From assembly GCF_904846285.1 (NCBI RefSeq), contig NZ_CAJHAD010000009.1:51299-115298 (forward strand): DNA of 64,000 bases, written 5' to 3'. Within the stretch, counting starts at the first letter, position 1. The number at the start of each line of letters is the position of its first letter. Source of the DNA: Psychrobacter immobilis (GTDB taxonomy: Bacteria; Pseudomonadota; Gammaproteobacteria; Pseudomonadales; Moraxellaceae). Made by a program: the position numbers and the translations under genes. This document shows, piece after piece, positions 37,199-46,655 of the stretch. The notes beneath the pieces were generated by a model. The model was given only the letters and a program-made list of their open reading frames with translations, searched no databases and was not told where the DNA came from.

Positions 37199-37906
37199 TT
37201 ATCTCAAATTACGAATCAGTGCGTCAGAATAATCTTGATGAGCTATTAAATCTAGCTTATATGACATATGTTCTTCTAAAGTCAGTTCAGTAGGGATTTT
37301 GACTCCTTCATATTCGAAGATGTTTTCGCCTATTCTCTGTGCTAGTTTAGACATTGCTATGATAAACATTTCACCAAAACTACGACCCACAAGTGTCATC
37401 TGATTCATATATCTTTGTTGCGCAGATAAATTAGAATCTATGTGAGCACCACCACCTTTATCTGCTAAGTTTCTAATAACATCTTTAATCGTTAAAGACG
37501 TTGGATAGTGGGTTAGATGCTGGTTTACCCATGTAGGTATGTCTACTTGTTTTTCATTTTTTGCTGGAATTAACTCTGCTATCGCTAGTCCATTTTTATA
37601 TTGTTTTATTTCAAGTGGCATAGAAGATATTCGATTAGAGCCCTCAGGATTTTGTAGTAATTTTAATGAGGAACTTTGATTATTACTCCAGTCTATAGGT
37701 TCCAATATATTTAATGTTATTTGAGGAAATACTCTAGGGAGTAGTGAATTATCATTTTTACCTCTAGAGTCACAGAATAAAATTCTCAATTGACCGGCAA
37801 GAGGCTTATACATATGATTGTCATTCTGATAATAACATTTTAGGCAAGAGTCAATTATAAGAAAGGATTCTTTAAGTTGTTGTTTCAAATAATCATCTTT
37901 ACTCAT
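37199..37906 (-). CDS. Hypothetical protein with GGGAH motif
   Basis: I do not recognise this 235-residue protein. It is visibly more AT-rich than its neighbours (Asn/Lys/Ile rich, few GC-ending codons), which suggests recent acquisition. The ribosome binding site AAGG sits about 9 bases before the ATG. The first 110 residues look beta-rich and soluble, with Cys21/Cys24. The most conserved-looking part is IRNLADKGGGAHID (144-157): an R/N-x-x-A-[ND]-K-x-G-G-A-H-[VI]-D pattern that I recall in uncharacterised proteins from variable genome regions (memory, not checked). No signal peptide or membrane segment. It sits between mutY and rbgA, all minus strand. Confidence 0.75.
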   Translation of the reverse strand: MSKDDYLKQQLKESFLIIDSCLKCYYQNDNHMYKPLAGQLRILFCDSRGKNDNSLLPRVFPQITLNILEPIDWSNNQSSSLKLLQNPEGSNRISSMPLEIKQYKNGLAIAELIPAKNEKQVDIPTWVNQHLTHYPTSLTIKDVIRNLADKGGGAHIDSNLSAQQRYMNQMTLVGRSFGEMFIIAMSKLAQRIGENIFEYEGVKIPTELTLEEHMSYKLDLIAHQDYSDALIRNLR

Positions 37907-37970
37907 ATGTAAAAGCCTTAATTATTTTTTGTCGATACATGTTTTTTAGACTTGATAATGAGCCAGTTTT

Positions 37971-38927
37971 CTACTTCCGATTCTTCCGCGTTTTCAAACG
38001 ACGCAAGCGTTTCTCTTCTTCTTTAGCGATTCTTTTCTCTTCTGCAGCAATACGTTGCTCAGCGACGACAAGCTCTTCAGCTTCGGTCATTGCTGGCGTT
38101 TCTAACGTAATGCGCCCAATTTTAGCGCTACGTAATTCATTCACGAGAATCTCAGACATGCGGTAAGTATCGACTTTATTGCCTGCGCGCACGCAGCCGC
38201 GATTACGTCCCGCCACTTCAAAAAACTCCCAATCTGTCTTAGGTAATTCTTCAATTTTATAGCGGGTTTTTAGCAGCTCAGGATAGGCTTGCATTAGGTA
38301 CTCAGCGGTATAACTGGCCACATCGGCGAAGTCAAAAGCCGTATCCCGAATACCGCCAGTCGCTGCTAGACGATATCCAGAGTTTTCGTTTTCAACCTTT
38401 GGCCATAGCATACCAGGGGTGTCATAGAGCATGATGTCATCGTCAAGTTTAATCAGCTGCTGCGACTTGGTTACAGCGGGCTCGTCACCGGTTCTTGCCA
38501 CCGCGCGTCCAGCCAAGGTATTAATCAGAGTCGATTTACCGACGTTTGGAATACCCATTATCATGGCTTTGATTTGGCGACCCGTGCCGACTTTATTGGG
38601 CACGAGGTGTTTACAGATTGCGATGATACGCTTGACGTCATCGGCTTTATTATTGTCGCAAGCGATGGCTTTAACGCCATCTTGTTGCTCAAGATATTCC
38701 ATCCACGCTTTGGTCAATTCAGGATCGGCGAGGTCAGCTTTATTTAAAATTTTGATGACCGGTTTTTCGCCGCGTAATGCCGCAACCATGGGGTTTTCGC
38801 TACTATAAGGAATACGCGCGTCAATCACTTCAATGACGACGTCCATTTGCGGCATGATTTCTTTGATTTCGTTACGGGCTTTGTTCATATGCCCAGGGAA
38901 CCACTGAATACTTGCTCTCTTATCCAT
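37971..38927 (-). CDS. Ribosome biogenesis GTPase, YlqF/RbgA type
   Basis: A circularly permuted GTPase that assists 50S subunit assembly. The motif order is G4-G5-G1-G2-G3: LNKADLAD (G4), then SA-like region, G1 GIPNVGKSTLIN (about 125-136), G2/G3 TKSQQLIKL and DTPGMLWPK. The N-terminus IQWFPGHMNKARNEI is diagnostic of RbgA/YlqF. The C-terminal half has the family helical domain and ends in a Lys/Arg/Glu-rich helix (about 285-318), longer and more charged than usual and probably RNA-contacting. The spacer downstream of the preceding DUF2339 gene has a 16-bp tandem duplication. Confidence 0.92.
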   Translation of the reverse strand: MDKRASIQWFPGHMNKARNEIKEIMPQMDVVIEVIDARIPYSSENPMVAALRGEKPVIKILNKADLADPELTKAWMEYLEQQDGVKAIACDNNKADDVKRIIAICKHLVPNKVGTGRQIKAMIMGIPNVGKSTLINTLAGRAVARTGDEPAVTKSQQLIKLDDDIMLYDTPGMLWPKVENENSGYRLAATGGIRDTAFDFADVASYTAEYLMQAYPELLKTRYKIEELPKTDWEFFEVAGRNRGCVRAGNKVDTYRMSEILVNELRSAKIGRITLETPAMTEAEELVVAEQRIAAEEKRIAKEEEKRLRRLKTRKNRK

Positions 38928-39014
38928 CTGCTTTTATAACCTTTTATAAAAAATGCTAAAAGTAAGACGATCGTCATTTACTTTTTAATGGCGTCCAGTT
39001 TACTACATAAGCAA

Positions 39015-39046
39015 AGTAATGACGCTAAAAAGTAATGATGCTAAAA
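39015..39046. repeat. 16-bp tandem duplication between rbgA-like and DUF2339 genes
   Basis: AGTAATGACGCTAAAA is followed directly by AGTAATGATGCTAAAA (one mismatch). A third degenerate copy, ATGCTAAAAGTAAGACG, lies near 38953. Confidence 0.7.
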
Positions 39047-39087
39047 GTGCTCACGTTAACATTTCATTTAATGCTCAGAGCATACTA

Positions 39088-42000
39088 TCATTTAGATACG
39101 TCTGCTAAGTCCTCGCGCGCTGGCGGTAATGGTGCTAAATAACCAATGACTAAGATTAAGCTACCCGCGCCAAGGAAGGAAATTACTCGCCAAATTGCCT
39201 CGGTTTGCGATAAATCAACCAAGACCAATTTTAAAACCACAATACCCAATAAGCCAATACCCATAAACCATAGCGTACGCTGCCCATAGCGGCTAGCAAT
39301 AATAGTGGCGACCAAGGCAATGAGCGTCCATAAGATAGTTAGTCCCGTCTGTACTTGCTCGCTATTCCAAGCGCCTCCTGTAACGTCGTATAAACCGCCA
39401 GTCCATAGCGGCGTGCCAATAAATGCATGTAATGTTCTGACTAACATACTAGAGCCTATCCAAAGGCCAATCAGCGCTAAGACAATTAATAGCATATCGT
39501 TTTTAGGAATGGCACTTAATAGGTTTCTCGATTGCATCCCATGTGTCTGACGGAGCAAATAAACGCCCAAGCCGTAAAATACCACCAACCATAACGTCAC
39601 ATCATATAAGTTAAATAAGGGAAAATAGGGCAGTCCCCAAATCACGCCATCGTAAGTGAAGTTGGTAAAAATAGCCCAGCCTAAAGTCATAGGTACAAAG
39701 ATTTTGGCACTGTCTAACAGTGCTTGATGCCAATCAAACCAATAAGGCGCAAGCGCTGAAGTTGCTGCTGTTGATTGCGTATCTGGTTGCATGTGTGATT
39801 GCTTATCATTGTATTGAGCCACGGCATGACGCTGCGTCCACCATAATCCAGCCAGCATAAAGGTAACCGGAACTAAAATAGTCATCACACCTTTTGAATC
39901 AGGCAAGACATAATGCATAGCTTCTGCCAATAGGATAATTCCAGCCACAAGCCAGCTCGCGCTATCGTAGTCTTTCAATTCAGCTTCTTTATGCCATGTT
40001 TTTAACCACCACTGCCCAACCACCAACCAGCCTATGAGTAGCGTGATAAATATCGGCCAATGAAAGGTTGTCCATTGATAATCAAGCTCATATCTTTGTG
40101 GCAGCTGAAATATCAGCATCGCATAAAATAGTAGCAATAACCCATGGCTAAACTGCCTAATTTCACGCCACGAATGATAGTGATTAATTGCCTGATAAAT
40201 AATTATGCTGGTTAACGTGGCTAATCCTAGCAGTGCCGTTGTTGCCAATCGCCAGCTTACAAACCATTGGTCAAAATCGATGACCAATACATACAGCAAC
40301 CAACCCATCGCGGTAAAGGTCAAAAAGCGACTCAAAACCGGACTGCGCCACATCAGGTTAAACGCCATGCTTTGGCTATTAATACTGGTAAGCCATTGCT
40401 GAGCGGCTTGGCTACTAATACCTAGCGATTGAGCGACGGTTATTGTTGAGTCAGACATTGAAGCTGCAGTTGTATTTTGCTGTGTAGGAAGGTTTAGACT
40501 GTTATCTAAAGTGGTAGGCGAGTTGCTGGCGCGTAAGATAAACATCGTTGCTAGATAGCTGAGCGCCGAAATCGTCAAGGCCAACGTTGGATAATCTTTG
40601 ATAGTAAAGAACACATTTATCAGCAGCATGGCGATACTAAGTAGCTGTAATAACAACCCAAATAGTACTGACCATGCACGTAGTGAGCGCCGTCCAAACC
40701 ATACCAAGGCCAGTCCTTGTACTGACCAGCCAAAAGCAATCCATTCAGCATCGAGTGCCAGTGGAATCACCAAGGCTAAAAAGCCAAAACCTAACGCTAG
40801 CATACCCTCAGTGATTAAGGCATAACGCTGACTACGCTGCACAAACACCCAGCCAATGCTCAAATAAATCACCGCTAAAACAGCACTGGTAAAGGTCAAA
40901 GCATTAGAAATACCTTCTAATAGTACTGAAAATAAACCAAAGGCCAATATCGGTACTGAAAACAATAAACCGGTATCAATAGGAAATATATAGAGGTTGT
41001 TTGCTCTGTGAGCCTTATCTACGGTATTTATGTTATGTACACTGTCTGCGCAAGTAAAACCTTCTTCATTAAGGGCGTTATAAGTGATGAGTTGTTGCGC
41101 ATAGCGGATGACCACAAATAAATACAGCAATACGTGCAGCGCGACCAGTAATACAAATGACCAACGCTGCGCCTCAATAACAGCGCTTAAATTTTCCGTT
41201 GTACCCCAATAATAGGCAAGTCCAAAGGTGACCATCACACCGAGCAGATTGAGCATTTTCCAAGTACGGTAATGGGCGATGATAGCAATGGTGACGTTTA
41301 ATAATAGATAGTAGCTAAACAAAGTCACTAAATTACCGATATCACTACTGGTCAATATCGGCGCAAAGAAACCGCCAGATAATGCCAGTAGTGCCAACGG
41401 CAACGCATTTTGGCGTACGGCTAAGCCAATAGTGATGGCTGATAATATGCCAAGTCCCATAAAGCTGGGCACGCTCGCCAACACTTGATAAACGCTATAG
41501 GCAAAAAAGGTCGTTAAATAAGCAATCGCTAAACCTGCCCCTTGCAGAGTGATGCCATAAGCAAAACGGTTTTTGGCTAGTTTTAATCCTAACGCCGCGA
41601 GCCCTAAGCCAATGATGCCGATGCTCATAAGCTTCAAGGCAATCGGAATTTCAATATAGTCGCTTAACAAGCGTAGTAATAACACCACCCCGACGAGCAA
41701 TACTAAGACTCCGACACGTACTACCAAGTTGCCGCCAAAAAACCAGTTTTTAACAGAGTGAATTAATGAGGTAACGATAGGGGTGGAGCGTTCATCAGGC
41801 TCCATCGCTGAGGTAGAGATTTGTGGTTTTGATAATACTGATTCTGCTAGTTTTGGCAGTTCTGGAGGAGGTGTTGGTTGTGATTGCAGCTTCTCTGTAG
41901 GTTCAGAAATAATAACAGCGGATGGAGCCAATTCTACCGTTGATGGCGCTGCTAATTCAGAACGGCTCTCTTGAGTAGCATTTATGTACGCAGAATGAGA

Positions 42001-42183
42001 AAGTGATGCTATATTCACGCTATCTTTATGCTGCTCAAGCTCAGCTTGCAGCTCTTTCATGTCATGGCGCAGCTGCTCAATTTGCCCAGTTATTTTCACA
42101 TATAGCATGACAACGATAATTAATAAAATGGTAAAAGCCAGCCAACCCAACGGGTTTATTAATAGATGTAGCATCCTCGTCAC
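39088..42183 (-). CDS. DUF2339 giant polytopic membrane protein
   Basis: A 1031-residue inner-membrane protein. After one N-terminal helix (about 10-30), a coiled coil (35-55) and a Pro/Ser/Glu-rich linker (55-145), it has on the order of 25 hydrophobic helices to the C-terminus. The segment NWFFGGNLVVRVGVLVLLVGVVLLLR followed by a second, similarly spaced GLAYYWG-type repeat is typical of DUF2339 proteins (YccS/YhfK-unrelated), which have no agreed function. The start is GTG 42183; ATG 42174 is an alternative. Single gene. Confidence 0.82.
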   Translation of the reverse strand: MTRMLHLLINPLGWLAFTILLIIVVMLYVKITGQIEQLRHDMKELQAELEQHKDSVNIASLSHSAYINATQESRSELAAPSTVELAPSAVIISEPTEKLQSQPTPPPELPKLAESVLSKPQISTSAMEPDERSTPIVTSLIHSVKNWFFGGNLVVRVGVLVLLVGVVLLLRLLSDYIEIPIALKLMSIGIIGLGLAALGLKLAKNRFAYGITLQGAGLAIAYLTTFFAYSVYQVLASVPSFMGLGILSAITIGLAVRQNALPLALLALSGGFFAPILTSSDIGNLVTLFSYYLLLNVTIAIIAHYRTWKMLNLLGVMVTFGLAYYWGTTENLSAVIEAQRWSFVLLVALHVLLYLFVVIRYAQQLITYNALNEEGFTCADSVHNINTVDKAHRANNLYIFPIDTGLLFSVPILAFGLFSVLLEGISNALTFTSAVLAVIYLSIGWVFVQRSQRYALITEGMLALGFGFLALVIPLALDAEWIAFGWSVQGLALVWFGRRSLRAWSVLFGLLLQLLSIAMLLINVFFTIKDYPTLALTISALSYLATMFILRASNSPTTLDNSLNLPTQQNTTAASMSDSTITVAQSLGISSQAAQQWLTSINSQSMAFNLMWRSPVLSRFLTFTAMGWLLYVLVIDFDQWFVSWRLATTALLGLATLTSIIIYQAINHYHSWREIRQFSHGLLLLFYAMLIFQLPQRYELDYQWTTFHWPIFITLLIGWLVVGQWWLKTWHKEAELKDYDSASWLVAGIILLAEAMHYVLPDSKGVMTILVPVTFMLAGLWWTQRHAVAQYNDKQSHMQPDTQSTAATSALAPYWFDWHQALLDSAKIFVPMTLGWAIFTNFTYDGVIWGLPYFPLFNLYDVTLWLVVFYGLGVYLLRQTHGMQSRNLLSAIPKNDMLLIVLALIGLWIGSSMLVRTLHAFIGTPLWTGGLYDVTGGAWNSEQVQTGLTILWTLIALVATIIASRYGQRTLWFMGIGLLGIVVLKLVLVDLSQTEAIWRVISFLGAGSLILVIGYLAPLPPAREDLADVSK

Positions 42184-42271
42184 TCAATTCACTCAATAGT
42201 AAAGTGATAATGACGCTATTTGCTAATAAGCACAAGATTAGTCGTTGTAGTTATTGTATATGGCGACAAAA

Positions 42272-42306
42272 AAGGGTCACCTCCTGAGAGAGCGACCCTT
42301 ATTTTT
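42272..42306 (-). terminator. Intrinsic terminator of the dienelactone hydrolase gene
   Basis: On the minus strand AAGGGTCGC / GTGACCCTT (one G-U) with a TTTTTTG tail; the plus-strand version has a mismatch, so it serves the minus-strand gene. Confidence 0.75.
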
Positions 42307-42354
42307 TCATGTTGTCTTTATTTATAATAACCTTAATTTACAACAACTTTAAAA

Positions 42355-43095
42355 TTATCGACCGAGATTGGTTTTCATAAACTTAAGCATATTTTCCCAG
42401 CTTTGCTTGGCAGCGGCTTCGTTATAGCCAAGGTCGACATCATTTTTGGCAGCGCGTTCATCGGCATGTGGATTGGTAAAACCATGCTTGGCGTTGTCAT
42501 AGACATCGATAGTGTAGTCGACATCGGCAGCGTCTAACTCTGACTTTAGACCTTCTATCGCCTCCATTGAGACCATGGAATCATCACGACCGTGCGCGAC
42601 TAATACTTTGGCTTTGAAGTTATTGTCCGCGGGCTGTTTTGGCGATGGGTTGCCATGGAAAGTAGCGACTGCTTTTAATGGCATACCTTCGCGTGCCATA
42701 TCAAGGACAACTTTGCCACCGAAGCAAAAGCCAATAGCGCCTAGATTATCGCCATCAACCGCCATCTGGTCGCTAAAGTCGTTAAGAATCAATCGGCAGC
42801 GTGCCATCAGCATGTCTTGATCGGCAAGTACTTGCTCCATCCACATATTGGCTTGAGCGGCATCGGTGGTCAGTTTGCCTTCACCGTAGACGTCCATCGC
42901 CACGGCGGCATAGCCTGCTCCTGCCAAGCGCTCAACCACCGATTTTGGATGCTCGACCACGCCCCACCATTCTGGTGCGACCAAAATCCCTGCTACTGGC
43001 TTATCATCTGAGGCAGATTCTGGTAGCGCCACATAGCTGATAAGTTGGACGTTATTTTCAGTGGTACTGATTAATTCAAAGGTCTTAATTGACAT
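42355..43095 (-). CDS. Dienelactone hydrolase family protein
   Basis: A 246-residue alpha/beta hydrolase of the dienelactone hydrolase (DLH) family. The nucleophile is Cys124 in GFCFGG, the acid Asp171 or 172 in AHGRDDSM, and His204 in NAKHGFTN: the C-D-H triad typical of DLH. The wording VAPEWWGVVEH near residue 42 and RLAGAGYAAVAMDVYGEGK is characteristic of the broad bacterial DLH-like group, whose members are often only weakly specific. Starts after AAAAAAGGACAATAAT. No catechol pathway genes are nearby, so a role in aromatic degradation is not supported. Confidence 0.88.
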   Translation of the reverse strand: MSIKTFELISTTENNVQLISYVALPESASDDKPVAGILVAPEWWGVVEHPKSVVERLAGAGYAAVAMDVYGEGKLTTDAAQANMWMEQVLADQDMLMARCRLILNDFSDQMAVDGDNLGAIGFCFGGKVVLDMAREGMPLKAVATFHGNPSPKQPADNNFKAKVLVAHGRDDSMVSMEAIEGLKSELDAADVDYTIDVYDNAKHGFTNPHADERAAKNDVDLGYNEAAAKQSWENMLKFMKTNLGR

Positions 43096-43270
43096 ATTAT
43101 TGTCCTTTTTTATGTTATGAGTGTTGTTTTATTAATATCAATAATGCGTATGTTTGCTCAATCCTTTTGCTTACTCGTACTACCTTAACGCCCAAGTTGA
43201 CCAAAAACAGCTATAATACTGTAACGCTCTTTATCAAAATGTCTCTTTATAAAAAATCGACTATAACGCT

Positions 43271-43933
43271 ATGACTATCAACTTGTTAAATCAATCTGCT
43301 GCCAATTTAAACGCTGATTCTGTTCTGCCGCTGAAACCTTCTGCAGATGCTGTTCTAGATTCAGGGTCAAAACCAATCGTCAGCCTCTTTCCTGCTAGCA
43401 ATACTAGCAGTGACAATAACAATGACAATTGTAATGAATCGACTGAAACATTGCGTCCACAGTTTTGGTCACGCTTTACGCTGTCAGAATTAAACCATAG
43501 CGAATGGGAAGCATTGTGTGATGGTTGCGGCAGTTGCTGCCTCATTAAATACATCGATGATGAGAACGTCAGCGATGATAATAATCATGAAGTAGAAATG
43601 GTCGAATATACCGATGTGACTTGCCAGCTGATGGATTGTGCGACGGGTTATTGCAGACATTACGCCACGCGCCAAGAACACGTGCCCGATTGTATTCAGC
43701 TGACCATGGAGAATTTGCCGCAGATGATGTGGCTACCATCGCACTGTGCCTATAAGCGCTTATATAAAGGTCAAAATTTGCCAAGTTGGCATTTGTTATT
43801 GACTGGTAATGCGGTGGCAACGCAGCAACAAATGCGCGCTGCCAATGTCGGCGTAGCAGGGCGCTGTGTTTCTGAGATTGGTATGTCTGATGAAGAGATG
43901 GAAACGCGCGTGGTGAATTGGGTTAATCCTTAG
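43271..43933 (+). CDS. YcgN-type cysteine cluster protein (UPF0260)
   Basis: 220 residues. The conserved part (about 55-215) is a YcgN/UPF0260 protein: FWSRFTLSELNHSEWEALCDGCGSCCL, YTDVTCQLMD, GYCRHYATRQEHVPDCIQL, WLPSHCAYKRLYKG. Eight or more cysteines in CxxC-type spacing suggest a metal or Fe-S cluster (family inference; function unknown). Residues 1-55 are a Ser/Asn/Asp-rich extension (NASNTSSDNNNDN) not seen in typical members. The convergent DUF4105 gene overlaps its last 11 bases. Confidence 0.87.
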   Translation: MTINLLNQSAANLNADSVLPLKPSADAVLDSGSKPIVSLFPASNTSSDNNNDNCNESTETLRPQFWSRFTLSELNHSEWEALCDGCGSCCLIKYIDDENVSDDNNHEVEMVEYTDVTCQLMDCATGYCRHYATRQEHVPDCIQLTMENLPQMMWLPSHCAYKRLYKGQNLPSWHLLLTGNAVATQQQMRAANVGVAGRCVSEIGMSDEEMETRVVNWVNP

Positions 43934-45221
43934 CATCAGCCGCCAATTTAGCACTTGCTTCAGCACCCGCTTGCGAATCAGCCAGTGGCGGTATAGGAAT
44001 ATCTTGCCGAATCTGCTCAGAGAATTTACGGCTGTTTGTAGCGCTATTTCCTGCTTGATTATCAAAGCCGCGAACCTTGGCGTTGATATGGGTGCGCTCG
44101 TACCACGTGTCCATTGACCAAGGCTGAGCGTCTTTGTGAGGATTGGCGTCGAGCATGCCAACATCGTACAAATAGTTTGGCAACCAGCCCGATACCCAAA
44201 TTCGATAATCCCACGGCAAACGGTCGCCACTGACAATACGTGCCATATAAAAAATAATATTGGTACAGTTGCTCATCAAGGTATTATACCAAGCTGGCTT
44301 GGCATTCAGTTCATCGGCGGCAGTTAAGTAAGACTCAAATAGCGATTTGACCTCGTGCTGTTGTAGGTTGCTGACCGGAAACAGATAAACTTGCTCGCCG
44401 CGGGCATTAGTACGCGTGTAGATAATATCGCGCTCTTCTGCGGCAATTAGGCTTAACTCAAAACGTCTAAAAAATCCTGCCAGTGCCGAAAACGATTCGC
44501 CATTCTCTTTACGAATCTCAAACGAGAAGGCAAGCGGTCTATCATCTTCAAAGCGGAAACTGACCAAAGTATGCGCAATTAATGGCCCCATCCAATAAGA
44601 GTTGGTGACATCGACGCCAGACAGCTTTGACATATCAATGGTGCGCGTGTCCCAATGTGCAGTTGCTTCCTTATCCGTATGCCAATCGAAATTACGTACA
44701 TTGCTGAAAGTAACCAAATCAGGATTATTGGCATCACGACTATAAGTGACTCTCTCGCTGACCTCTGGCATCCAGTCACGATCTTGCTCGGGCTCGATAG
44801 ACATAAACCAGCCAAGACCGACAAACCAAATAGCCGCGTATAAACCCATTAGCCATTTGCTTGCTGCTTTTCTGCTTGTGTTTTGGCTGGTTTGGGCATT
44901 AGTGATTGATTGACTAGTCGATTGCTGATTATTCAAACGTTTAGCAGTTTTTGGCCAATAGCGGCTATCAAGCAGGGTTACTAATACGCCAACAATGACG
45001 ATAGTTGCCAGCCACGTGATGATCGAGCGCATCCCAAACTGATACCAAAGCGCCATTAACAGCCAAATGGCAGATAGCAGCAAAGTAGTAACGATTAAAA
45101 ACTGCGCAAGGTAATAGCGCCAAGTCCGCTTTTGCTGGCGACCATGAGCTGCACCATGCTCTGAGCGATTACTATTTGAGAGCGGCGTGAGCATGCGAGA
45201 AAAAAAGGCACGTAGCGACAT
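43923..45221 (-). CDS. DUF4105 membrane protein
   Basis: A 432-residue inner-membrane protein; start ATG 45221 (MSLRAFFSRMLTPL), with a TTG 13 codons upstream as a weaker alternative. Three hydrophobic segments are visible (about 34-55, 57-80 and one near 115-135 after a polar linker), followed by a soluble domain with VRNFDWHTDKEATAHWDTRTID and YNTLMSNCTNIIFYM, the wording of DUF4105 (YqcI-unrelated). The Cys/Asn-containing TNI motif and the downstream RIVSGDRLPWDYRIW segment suggest an enzyme-like, possibly NlpC/P60-related fold, but this is inference. Function unknown. Confidence 0.8.
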   Translation of the reverse strand: MSLRAFFSRMLTPLSNSNRSEHGAAHGRQQKRTWRYYLAQFLIVTTLLLSAIWLLMALWYQFGMRSIITWLATIVIVGVLVTLLDSRYWPKTAKRLNNQQSTSQSITNAQTSQNTSRKAASKWLMGLYAAIWFVGLGWFMSIEPEQDRDWMPEVSERVTYSRDANNPDLVTFSNVRNFDWHTDKEATAHWDTRTIDMSKLSGVDVTNSYWMGPLIAHTLVSFRFEDDRPLAFSFEIRKENGESFSALAGFFRRFELSLIAAEERDIIYTRTNARGEQVYLFPVSNLQQHEVKSLFESYLTAADELNAKPAWYNTLMSNCTNIIFYMARIVSGDRLPWDYRIWVSGWLPNYLYDVGMLDANPHKDAQPWSMDTWYERTHINAKVRGFDNQAGNSATNSRKFSEQIRQDIPIPPLADSQAGAEASAKLAADAKD

Positions 45222-45499
45222 AGATTTAACTTTGAGGTATAAAGGCTTTGACCATAGCAAAGTTTATAACACACTGACAATACAATTTGAGTGAATTTGT
45301 CGTTGAATGTCAGCAAGCCTTGCGATAGAGTGAAACTTATTAAGCTGGTCTATTTATATTTATTATTTAATCATCTAATGATAAACGGCCGGTTTTATTT
45401 ATTACTTTAATCCCCATCTACATTTTTTATGATTTTACATAATATTCACTATTCCTATTAACTAATTACTATTAACTAAAGAGGTTAAATCACATCACC

Positions 45500-46399
45500 A
45501 TGTCTGACGACACTCCCAGCCCGAGTAGTTGGTCGATGCGCGGCTTAAAACGCTGGCTATCGACCGCCCCCGAAACCCGTGATGAACTGATTCGTTTGGT
45601 ACAGGACTCGCGTCAATTCTTAGAGCCTGATACCGTCGATATGCTAGAAGGCGTCCTTGATCTGCCTGCGACCCAAGTTCGTGAAATCATGACCCCACGC
45701 CCGCAAGTTATTGGGCTGCATGAAAGTACTGGTCTTGCTGAAGTGATGGACATCATCCTTGAGACCACGCACTCGCGCTATCCGGTATTCGATAGCCAAG
45801 ATGATGACGCGGTTATCGGTATCTTATTGGCGAAAGATTTGATTCCTATCCTTGTGCATATGGTGCGCAACCAAGAAGACAAAATCGATAGCAAACGCCT
45901 CAGAGACCTTGTGCGTCAGCCACTCTATATCAGTGAGACGGCGCGCTCTGATACCTTGCTACGTTCCTTGCAGCGCACCCAAGTGCATATGGCAATTGTC
46001 GTCGATGAGTTTGGTAACTTTGGCGGTGTGGTGACCATGGAAGATTTGCTCGAGGAAATCGTTGGTGATATCGTTGATGAGCATGATGACTTCGATGAAG
46101 ACAGTGATATCAATAATATCGTCGCCGACCCCGAAAAGCCAAATACTTGGCGCGTGCAAGCGTCGACAGTGATTGAAGACTGTAACGATGAGCTTGGCAG
46201 TCACTTTGACGATACCGATGTCGATACCATGGGTGGTTTGGTTATGCACGCACTTGGCTACGTGGGTGATTTAGAAGGTGAAAGCGTGGTGATTGATGAT
46301 TGGCAAATTACTATTACCGATGTCGAAGGACGCTTTATTCAAAATTTAGAGCTCACCAAAGTCAATCCTGACCAGCAAATATTAATAGGCAGTCATTAA
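45500..46399 (+). CDS. corC: CorC/HlyC-type CBS-domain protein
   Basis: A 299-residue cytosolic CBS-pair protein with a C-terminal CorC_HlyC domain. Seen: N-terminal LDLPATQVREIMTPRPQV (start of CBS 1, about 55-75), LLAKDLIPILV, then VDEFGNFGGVVTMEDLLEEIVGDIVDEHD (CBS 2), and the C-terminal domain with DTMGGLVMHALGYV and LTKVNP. There is no DUF21 membrane domain, so it is the short CorC form linked to magnesium/cobalt efflux with CorA in Salmonella, and lies beside lnt as in many gammaproteobacteria. An intrinsic terminator separates the two. Confidence 0.92.
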   Translation: MSDDTPSPSSWSMRGLKRWLSTAPETRDELIRLVQDSRQFLEPDTVDMLEGVLDLPATQVREIMTPRPQVIGLHESTGLAEVMDIILETTHSRYPVFDSQDDDAVIGILLAKDLIPILVHMVRNQEDKIDSKRLRDLVRQPLYISETARSDTLLRSLQRTQVHMAIVVDEFGNFGGVVTMEDLLEEIVGDIVDEHDDFDEDSDINNIVADPEKPNTWRVQASTVIEDCNDELGSHFDDTDVDTMGGLVMHALGYVGDLEGESVVIDDWQITITDVEGRFIQNLELTKVNPDQQILIGSH

Positions 46400-46425
46400 T
46401 TTATCATTGATTAGCACTTAAACAT

Positions 46426-46456
46426 AAAAAAACACGATCTAATCGTGTTTTTTTTG
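46426..46456 (+). terminator. Intrinsic terminator after corC
   Basis: ACACGAT / ATCGTGT stem with a 3-nt loop, A-run before and eight T residues after. Confidence 0.85.
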
Positions 46457-46655
46457 CTTTTAAAAATGCTTTTGTGCAACGCAAATTTACCTATTAAGTG
46501 ATTTAGACTGGTATCATGAGCAGGTTTAATTTTTGAGCGCTGTATTGAGCAATTCATGCCTGGCTGTCAATTAAGCGCTAACTGAATAAATCAAAGTTAA
46601 TATCTAAGTTTTATAAGCTTTAAATGACTGAATAATAAGGTTTTGGATAACTGCT

